Assembly: GCA_016210245.1 (NCBI GenBank)
Contig: JACQUR010000324.1
Coordinates: forward strand, 1 to 11,125
Length of the DNA stretch: 11,125 nucleotides
DNA from: Chloroflexota bacterium
GTDB lineage: Bacteria; Chloroflexota; UBA6077; JACQUR01
Reading direction: 5' to 3'
The translations under genes were made by a program, and so were the position numbers. A model generated the notes under the pieces. The model did no database searches, was not told the DNA's origin, and was given only the letters and a program-made list of their open reading frames with translations. This document shows, piece by piece, positions 6,272 to 11,125 of the stretch. The stretch's first letter is position 1, and the number at the start of each line of letters is the position of its first letter.

Positions 6272-8836
6272 CTACTTGTAGACGCGCACCTTCACGTGGA
6301 AGGATTGGTCGGCCGTATTGGCCACGTAGCCCTCGCCGGTGAAGAACAGGGCGTTGGGCGTCGGGCCCTGCCCCCTGGCCGAGGGATGGCTCCAGTTGCC
6401 GTAGTGGTGCGGCATGCCCACCGTGTCGGGCCGGATGCTGGCCCGGTAGCTGGCCTTCACCTGCACCTTGCGCGTTTCACCGGTCAGCGCGTGGTGCGAC
6501 TCCACCCAGACCAGGTCGCCCTCGTTGATACCCCTGGCCCGGGCCGTGGTCGGATTGATCTCCAGGCGTTGCTCGGGCTGGAGCTCGGCCAGCAGGGGGT
6601 TGAAGGCGCTGCGCGATTGCTTGAACTCGACCAGCTTGTAGCTGATCAGGTACAGGTCGTAGTTCCTGGGCGAGCTGTCCATGGTGGGCGCCCGCCAGGT
6701 GGGGAAGGGCGTGTAGTCGCGCCAGTAGACCTCCCCCGCCCCCCTGGCCTGCATCTCGGTGCGGTAGCGCAGCAGCGCCTCGCCGTACAGCCGATGGCGC
6801 ACGCCGCCAAAGGGCGGATCCATGGCGTAGCCGTAGAAGCTCCTGGGCGGGACAGACCCGTTGAGCTTGACGCCCTGCCGCTCGAAGTAGGCCAGCCCCT
6901 CGCTGAGGCCCTGGGACCTGGCCCAGCGCTCGAAGATGTCGCGCACGGCTGGCTTCGCATCGAGGGGCAGCGCCTCGTTGTCCTTGAGCTTGAGGGCTTT
7001 GTTCAGCGCGTCCAGGTAGCCGCCCGGGCCGTAGAGCAAGCCGGCCTTCTCGGACAGGTCGAGGTAGATGTCGATGTCGCCGCGGGATTGGTAGAGCGGA
7101 GCCATCACCGGCAGGCGCACCGTGACGGCGTCGCTGTACGGATCGCCGACGCTCAGCGGCCCCTCGTACTTCTCCATCGTGGCCGCGGGCAGCACCACGT
7201 CGGCGAAGTAGTCCGCGGTCTCGCTGAGCCACGGATCGATCGCCACCACGAACTTGAACCGCTTGTAGGACTCGATGATGTCCGGCTGCGAGCCATACGC
7301 CAGCACCGGATTGGTCATGTGGAGCACGAGCACTTCGGGTGTGTAGTCCACGCCGTACTTGGCGGGGTCGAGCATCACCTTGGCCACCAGGGCCGAGTTG
7401 TTGCTGTTGATGGGGAAGAACCGGCTGTCCTTGAGGTAGACGTTGTACGGCGGGTCCTGGATCTTGATCTCGTCCAGGGCCTTGAAGTTGCTGTGGAGCT
7501 TCCAGCCGCCCAGGTCGACCTGGACCCCGCCGGCCGCGCCGACGGCCCCGAGGAGCATGAACACGGTCATGATCGCCCGCAGGGCCTGGAAGCCCAGTTC
7601 TTGCTGCGCCATGTGGTAGGCCATGACGCTCACGGGGCGGTAGGGCACCTGGACCCCGTCGACGACGATCGTGCTGCCGAGCTGGGCGGTCTCGCCCAGC
7701 TCGTTGGCCAGGCTCCAGATGGCCGTGGTCGGCAGGTCGCAGATCCTGGCGGCCCACTCGGGCGTGTACGTTGTAAGGTGCTCCTTGAGGAGCTGAAACG
7801 CAGGCTTGAGGCTCTGGCCGCCGACGGTGAACGCCCCTTCCAGGGCTGGCCGCACGTCCTGCGCGTCGAAGGGGCGGGCCGATTTCGAAACCTGGTCCCA
7901 CACCTGCTCCTTGCCAGCCAGGCGCAGGAAGGAGCCGTCCTTCTGCACCAGGAACGGAGCGTTGGTGTGCCTGGTCAGGTAGTCTCGATCGACGTCGTCC
8001 TGGGAAACCAGCGAGTAGGCCAGGGCCAGGGCCAGGGCCAGATCGGTGCCCGGGCGGATGGGCAGCCACTGGTCGGCGAAGTGCGCCGCGCCGCGCTGGC
8101 GCGGGTCGATGGCCACCACTTTCACCCCGCGCTCCCTGGCCAGGCCGAGCTGCTGGGGCCAGGTAATCCAGCACAGCTTGTTCCCGCCGGCGTTGGTGAT
8201 GTTCCAGCCCCAGGCCAGCACGTGCCTGGTGTAGCGGAAGTCCGGGTGGAGCACGCCGTTTGGCCCGATGGTGTATTCGGCGGCCCGGTACCCGGCATCG
8301 GAGCAGAAGGCGCCGTGGTGGAGCTTGGTCGCTCCGGAGGCGGTGACGAAGGCGTTATCGTAGAACGCTTCCGCCTTGCTCCGGCCTTTCTGCCACAGCA
8401 GCAGGCGCTTGTCCCGCGCCCGGACCTCCTTGATGCGCTCGCCGACCAGCGTCAGCGCCTCATCCCAGGAGGCCTGGCGCCACGTGCCCGGCTTGCCTTT
8501 TTCGTTGGTCCTGATCAGCGGCGCCTTGACCCGGTTGGGATCGTACAGGCTCACGATCTGGGCCACACCTTTGGGACAGAGCCGGCCCCGGTTGCGCGGG
8601 TGCAACGGATGGCCCTCCAGCTTGACGACCCGCCCCCCAACACGACGGGCCAGGATGCCGCAGTCCTGCTTCCCGATCCAGCAGGTGGTGGGGACAGACT
8701 CCTCCACCGGCGCGGCCTGGCTCTCCGGACGAGCGGAAACCAGGGTCTCGAGCCCGCCCTCCGCCACGCGAGCCGCCAGCAGCGCGCCCCCGGTGGCAGC
8801 AGAACCTTTGAGTAGTGTTCGCCGCGAGAGCTTCAT
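6272..8836 (-). CDS. Tat-exported molybdopterin oxidoreductase catalytic subunit
   Basis: An 854-residue DMSO-reductase-superfamily enzyme. A twin-arginine signal (SRRTLLKG, residues 4-11) directs folded export. The N-terminal iron-sulfur motif reads C52-x2-G55-x3-C59-x27-C87, so the usual second Cys is Gly. CPKG after C87 is normal. Cys178 in HHGAFCSDAGYRAAEY is the likely Mo ligand, as in polysulfide, thiosulfate and tetrathionate reductases. The cofactor-binding core follows (VVAIDPRQRGAAHFADQWLPIRPGTD, residues about 240-264). The C-terminal dinucleotide-binding domain (about 715-854) has NPTTARARGINEGD and ends QSFHVKVRVYK. A hexamer repeat around 8020-8041 encodes LALALALA. The subunit appears full length. 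With the following cytochrome, iron-sulfur and NrfD genes it forms a complex iron-sulfur molybdoenzyme; the Psr/Phs/Ttr/Arr-like group is the best fit. Substrate and direction are unknown. Confidence 0.95.
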   Translation of the reverse strand: MKLSRRTLLKGSAATGGALLAARVAEGGLETLVSARPESQAAPVEESVPTTCWIGKQDCGILARRVGGRVVKLEGHPLHPRNRGRLCPKGVAQIVSLYDPNRVKAPLIRTNEKGKPGTWRQASWDEALTLVGERIKEVRARDKRLLLWQKGRSKAEAFYDNAFVTASGATKLHHGAFCSDAGYRAAEYTIGPNGVLHPDFRYTRHVLAWGWNITNAGGNKLCWITWPQQLGLARERGVKVVAIDPRQRGAAHFADQWLPIRPGTDLALALALAYSLVSQDDVDRDYLTRHTNAPFLVQKDGSFLRLAGKEQVWDQVSKSARPFDAQDVRPALEGAFTVGGQSLKPAFQLLKEHLTTYTPEWAARICDLPTTAIWSLANELGETAQLGSTIVVDGVQVPYRPVSVMAYHMAQQELGFQALRAIMTVFMLLGAVGAAGGVQVDLGGWKLHSNFKALDEIKIQDPPYNVYLKDSRFFPINSNNSALVAKVMLDPAKYGVDYTPEVLVLHMTNPVLAYGSQPDIIESYKRFKFVVAIDPWLSETADYFADVVLPAATMEKYEGPLSVGDPYSDAVTVRLPVMAPLYQSRGDIDIYLDLSEKAGLLYGPGGYLDALNKALKLKDNEALPLDAKPAVRDIFERWARSQGLSEGLAYFERQGVKLNGSVPPRSFYGYAMDPPFGGVRHRLYGEALLRYRTEMQARGAGEVYWRDYTPFPTWRAPTMDSSPRNYDLYLISYKLVEFKQSRSAFNPLLAELQPEQRLEINPTTARARGINEGDLVWVESHHALTGETRKVQVKASYRASIRPDTVGMPHHYGNWSHPSARGQGPTPNALFFTGEGYVANTADQSFHVKVRVYK

Positions 8837-8854
8837 TGCCTCATTGCCTCCATG

Positions 8855-8966
8855 CCAGGACTGAGGACTGAGTGCTGAGGACTGAGCGGAGACCGGGCAC
8901 TCAGCACTCAGTCCTCAGCACTCAGTCCTCAGCACTCAGTCCTCAGCACTCAGTCCTCAGTCCTGG
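8855..8966. repeat. Heptamer repeat element with perfect 32-base inverted ends
   Basis: The arms at 8855-8886 and 8935-8966 are perfect reverse complements over 32 bases. The interior is a tandem run of 7-base units alternating CTCAGCA and CTCAGTC on the plus strand. On the minus strand each unit carries TGA; because the period is 7, TGA occurs in all three frames within 21 bases. The element fills the gap between the 75-residue gene and the molybdoenzyme gene, and its right arm overlaps the end of the former. The units are related to those of the 5671-5780 element. Confidence 0.95.
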
Positions 8967-9177
8967 TCAGGCCCGTGTACAGGCAGGCGATACCCCCGAG
9001 CACGCCGACGCAGCTACTGACCACCAGGAGCATGGCCGTCGCGCTCGTGGCCACCACGAACAGGAGCATGGCGACCTGGACGAATGCCTCGATGGGCGGC
9101 GCCAGGTCGATGCGCCGCAGCGCCGCCCACTCGGGGAGCAAGAGAACCTGCGTAAGGTCCGCGATGGTGATCTCCAT
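8950..9177 (-). CDS. Small membrane protein at the head of the cluster
   Basis: A 75-residue protein. A polar N-terminal part (1-29) is followed by about 40 hydrophobic residues (31-69), enough for two closely spaced membrane helices or one long one; the C-terminal tail is short. ATG at 9177 has AGAGG six bases upstream, plus GGAGGAGG further out. The last residues (RTED) and the TGA stop are encoded by the inverted-repeat element, so the true C-terminus may have been replaced. No family is recognised. Being first in the direction of transcription, it may be a small subunit of the complex or a fortuitous leader reading frame. Its hydrophobic composition and ribosome binding site favour a real gene. 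Confidence 0.65.
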   Translation of the reverse strand: MEITIADLTQVLLLPEWAALRRIDLAPPIEAFVQVAMLLFVVATSATAMLLVVSSCVGVLGGIACLYTGLTRTED

Positions 9178-9271
9178 GGTCGGCCTCTGTTACCCTCCTC
9201 CTCACCCGGACGGGCCAGCCAATCCGCACGCTCCTCGTGGCCTCGTTGGTTGGCCCTGTCAGCTCTCTCGA

Positions 9272-9287
9272 TTACCTGTAAGGGTAA
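9272..9287. promoter_or_regulatory. Possible operator: TTACC-N6-GGTAA inverted repeat
   Basis: TTACCTGTAAGGGTAA forms a 5-bp inverted repeat about 95 bases upstream of the first gene of the leftward cluster. A further TTACC half-site is at 9311-9315. The TACC and GGTA halves resemble NarL-type heptamers without matching them fully. It could be the target of the cluster's own NarL-type regulator; this is inference from position and shape. Confidence 0.3.
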
Positions 9288-9546
9288 GCGAGGCACGAGC
9301 CATCGAACACTTACCTTTCGCGGCACTTTCTGGGCGAACACGTGGGCCATCTTGCACTGCACGAACAGGCCAGTACGATGAGCTATCGATGCCATAAAGA
9401 GCGCACCAGAGTGATCTGAGGAGGTGAGCCACAGGTACCAGGGAGGGATGGACCACTGAGGTGAGCAGCAATTGCCAGGCAACAATGGCCTGAGGAGGTC
9501 AGGTGAGGATGATCTGGAGAGGTGATGCCAACTGCGAGACTCGCCC

Positions 9547-9586
9547 AACCCCAGGGTTAACCCCAGGAAAAACCAGGGTCAACCCT
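9547..9586. promoter_or_regulatory. Helically phased AACC direct repeats with palindromes
   Basis: AACC-type motifs begin at 9547, 9559, 9571 and 9581, about one DNA turn apart (AACCCC, AACCCC, AACCAG, AACCCT). Overlapping them are a perfect palindrome GGGTTAACCC (9554-9563) and a near-palindrome GGGTCAACCC (9576-9585), with centres 22 bases apart. This is the layout of a multi-site operator or activator site. It lies 140-180 bases before the RHS gene start, just upstream of the weak promoter candidate. Confidence 0.45.
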
Positions 9587-9682
9587 AGCTCCCATCGGCG
9601 CTGCACAGTGCTAGACTGTCGCCATACTCCGCACTGGGAGGGGAGTGGCGATGAGGAGCGTTGGGTGGACAACGGCGGGACA

Positions 9683-9709
9683 TGGCCTGGTGTGCCCTGT
9701 CACAGGCCA
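9683..9709 (+). other. Leader hairpin beside the ribosome binding site of the RHS gene
   Basis: TGGCCTG (9683-9689) pairs with CAGGCCA (9703-9709), and two further pairs form across a one-base bulge with an eight-base loop. The stem ends exactly where the strong Shine-Dalgarno region (AGGAGGGGAGAGG, 9709-9721) begins. It might tune translation of the downstream gene, but no ligand-binding structure is visible. Confidence 0.4.
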
Positions 9710-9725
9710 GGAGGGGAGAGGTGAC

Positions 9726-11125
9726 ATGGGCAGCACCTGGCGGTTGATCGCGCTCCTCGGAACTCTGCTGCTGGCCAGCCTGCCCGTGGGCGGGCTGTTC
9801 GTCCCCCTGGCGCTGGCAGCAACCCCGTACTCGAGCGAGGTGCTGGCCGACGGCCCCCTCGGCTACTGGCGACTGGGCGAAACCTCGGGCACAGCGGTGG
9901 CGGACGCGTCCCCCAACGGCAACGGCGGCACCATCAGCGACCCGGTCACGCTCAACGCCGAGAGCCTGCTGGCCAGCGACAGGGTCAATGCCTCGATGCA
10001 GTTCCAGTTCGAGGGTGGCGGCATCAAGCAGAACACGAACCCCTTCTTCAGCGCAACCGACAGCATCACGGTCGAGGCCTGGATCAGCACCAACAGCACC
10101 ACTGGCCAGATGGTCTTCTCGCAGCAGAGGTGCCTGTGGGGTTCGCTGATGATCTACACGTCCGGAGTGGCCGCGACCTTCCGGGTAGAGGACGTGGCAT
10201 CGACTGATCCCCAGCACCCTGACGGCTACACGGTCCTGGCCACCGGCGGCTTGGTGACCGATGGGAAGCCGCACCACCTGGTCGGGGTCCGCGACGTGGC
10301 TGCGGACCAGGTGCGGCTCTACGTGGACGGCAAACTGGTGGACACCAAGACCGACACCACGGTTGGATCCATCACCTCCGTCCCGACGGAGACCTGGATC
10401 GGCAAGCGCTACCCCTGCGACTTCACCGACGCTTTCTCGGGCCGCATCGACGAGGTGGCTCTCTACCGCAGAGCGCTGTCGGCCGAGCGGATCCGGGCGC
10501 ACTACGCTGCGGGCCTGCAGCCGCCTGGCACGACGAGCCTCGGCCCGGCCTCCGAGACGCAGGTCGCCGGGGGCGATCCGGTCAACACCGCCACCGGCAA
10601 CTACACCTACCAGCACACCGACGTGGCCATTCCAGGCCGTGGGGGCGGCCTGGTGCTTGCCCGCAGCTACAACTCCCTGGACGACCGGGACGGGGACCTG
10701 GGGAAAGGGTGGACCCACAGCTACAGCACGCGGCTGGTGGACAACAGCCCGACCATCCAGGTAATTCAGTGGACCGGCCGGACCGACCACTTCACCTGGG
10801 ACGGCAGCACCTACGTCCCGCCTGCGGGCGTCTTCGACACGCTGTCCAGGCCAGATGGCCTGCCCCTCGGAGCGGTGTGGCTGCTCACCCTGGTCGACCA
10901 GAGCAAGCTCGGCTTCGACTCGGCCGGCAAGCTGAAGTACTTCGCCGACCGCTATGGCAACCAGTCGACGCTCACCTACACCGGCAGCCAGCTCACCGGC
11001 ATCAGCGATCCGGCGGGCCGCGGCGTGCTCACCCTGGGCTACGAAGGCGCTGGTCCGACTACCATGCGGCTCAGCACCGCCAGCGATTGGACGGGTCGGG
11101 TGGTGCGCTATGGCTACGAGCCCAA
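9726..11125 (+). CDS. Exported LamG-domain RHS/YD-repeat protein (5' part, cut by window end)
   Basis: The open frame runs from ATG 9726 to the window end (466 residues seen, no stop). A signal peptide (1-31, cleaved near LALA) is followed by a LamG/concanavalin-A-like domain (about 40-262; GPLGYWRLGE, TVEAWI, VRLYVDGKLV, GRIDEVALYRRALSAERI). A DUF6531-type RHS entry segment comes next (about 283-360; GDPVNTATGNYTY, LARSYNS, GKGWTHSYS). The first RHS/YD-type repeats follow (DRYGNQSTLTYTGSQLTGISDP at about 408-429). Proteins of this kind form large beta-shell cages and are often surface-attached or carry a variable C-terminal toxin. The C-terminus is outside the window, so toxin, adhesin or structural roles remain open. 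A strong ribosome binding site (9709-9721) sets the start. It is transcribed away from the molybdoenzyme cluster and is probably functionally unrelated. Confidence 0.92.
   Translation, partial: MGSTWRLIALLGTLLLASLPVGGLFVPLALAATPYSSEVLADGPLGYWRLGETSGTAVADASPNGNGGTISDPVTLNAESLLASDRVNASMQFQFEGGGIKQNTNPFFSATDSITVEAWISTNSTTGQMVFSQQRCLWGSLMIYTSGVAATFRVEDVASTDPQHPDGYTVLATGGLVTDGKPHHLVGVRDVAADQVRLYVDGKLVDTKTDTTVGSITSVPTETWIGKRYPCDFTDAFSGRIDEVALYRRALSAERIRAHYAAGLQPPGTTSLGPASETQVAGGDPVNTATGNYTYQHTDVAIPGRGGGLVLARSYNSLDDRDGDLGKGWTHSYSTRLVDNSPTIQVIQWTGRTDHFTWDGSTYVPPAGVFDTLSRPDGLPLGAVWLLTLVDQSKLGFDSAGKLKYFADRYGNQSTLTYTGSQLTGISDPAGRGVLTLGYEGAGPTTMRLSTASDWTGRVVRYGYEP

Larger units (their letters stand above)
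9178..9725. other. Divergent intergenic region with regulatory-looking repeats
   Basis: These 548 bases separate the leftward cluster from the rightward RHS gene and contain no convincing gene. They should hold both promoters. A weak sigma-70-like pair for the rightward gene is CTGCAC (9601-9606) and CATACT (9623-9628) with 16 bases between; no good match was found for the leftward cluster. TTGCC-A-GGCAA (9472-9482) is a short palindrome. TGATCT..GAGGTGA-type direct repeats occur at 9412-9427 and 9510-9525 (14 of 16 bases equal), with related TGAGG motifs between them. The TTACC/GGTAA site, the phased AACC repeats and the leader hairpin are listed separately. Confidence 0.5.

Noticed and set aside
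6296..8815. An 839-codon open frame on the plus strand
   Set aside because: It is antisense to the well-supported molybdoenzyme gene, in high-GC DNA where opposite frames stay open; the translation is low-complexity with no domain motif.
3336..8836. Assignment as Qrc, alternative complex III, tetrathionate or arsenate reductase
   Set aside because: Gene order and subunit types overlap with all of these, but cytochrome size, the unfused catalytic subunit and the absence of diagnostic motifs prevent a specific call.
8855..8966. Insertion sequence or classical terminator
   Set aside because: There is no transposase gene or target duplication and no T-run after the stem; it is better described as a short-unit inverted repeat.
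8872..9381. A plus-strand open frame starting inside the heptamer repeat
   Set aside because: Its start consists of repeat-encoded residues (the stop-free strand of the array) and it lies antisense to the 75-residue gene.
9503..9724. A 73-codon plus-strand open frame ending just before the RHS gene
   Set aside because: It runs through the phased repeats and the probable promoter and leader, and its composition is not protein-like; a coding role is unlikely.

Overview
The window is high-GC bacterial DNA. Most of it is one leftward (minus-strand) gene cluster, with the start of a rightward gene at the right edge. The lipoproteins with proline/alanine/threonine-rich linkers, the very GC-rich codons and the intergenic short-unit repeats suggest a Chloroflexota-like bacterium. 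That placement is an inference from style; no phylogenetic marker is present.

Leftward cluster (9177 down to 91), in transcription order: a 75-residue membrane protein; a Tat-exported molybdopterin oxidoreductase catalytic subunit; a membrane-anchored diheme cytochrome c; a ferredoxin-like four-cluster iron-sulfur subunit; a ten-helix NrfD-type membrane subunit; a two-helix 86-residue membrane protein; a lipoprotein with a Pro/Ala linker and a C-terminal beta-rich domain; a second, larger lipoprotein built from a duplicated pair of Ig/TIG-like domains; and a NarL/LuxR-type response regulator. Together the first five subunits look like an extracytoplasmic complex iron-sulfur molybdoenzyme. Electrons would pass between a substrate at the Mo centre, the iron-sulfur wires, and either the quinone pool (NrfD subunit) or the diheme cytochrome. 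The lipoproteins may be scaffolds or substrate-binding partners. The substrate cannot be read from the sequence.

Three proteins of the cluster carry unusual substitutions at textbook positions. The catalytic subunit lacks the second Cys of its N-terminal iron-sulfur motif (Gly55). The iron-sulfur subunit has Ser180 in place of a Cys in its fourth motif. The response regulator has lost the phospho-acceptor Asp (Gly54) together with the conserved Thr and Lys of the receiver.

The four longer gaps inside the cluster (about 110-140 bases each) all hold a palindromic or inverted-repeat element. Three are built from 7- or 8-base units and one is a simple 12-bp hairpin. A further 22-base tandem repeat lies at the 3' end of the cluster. 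Two genes take their stop codons from these repeats.

The 548-base gap 9178-9725 separates the two transcription directions. It contains no convincing gene but several operator-like repeats. From 9726 a signal-peptide protein with a LamG-like domain followed by an RHS/YD-repeat region begins, and it runs off the window end.
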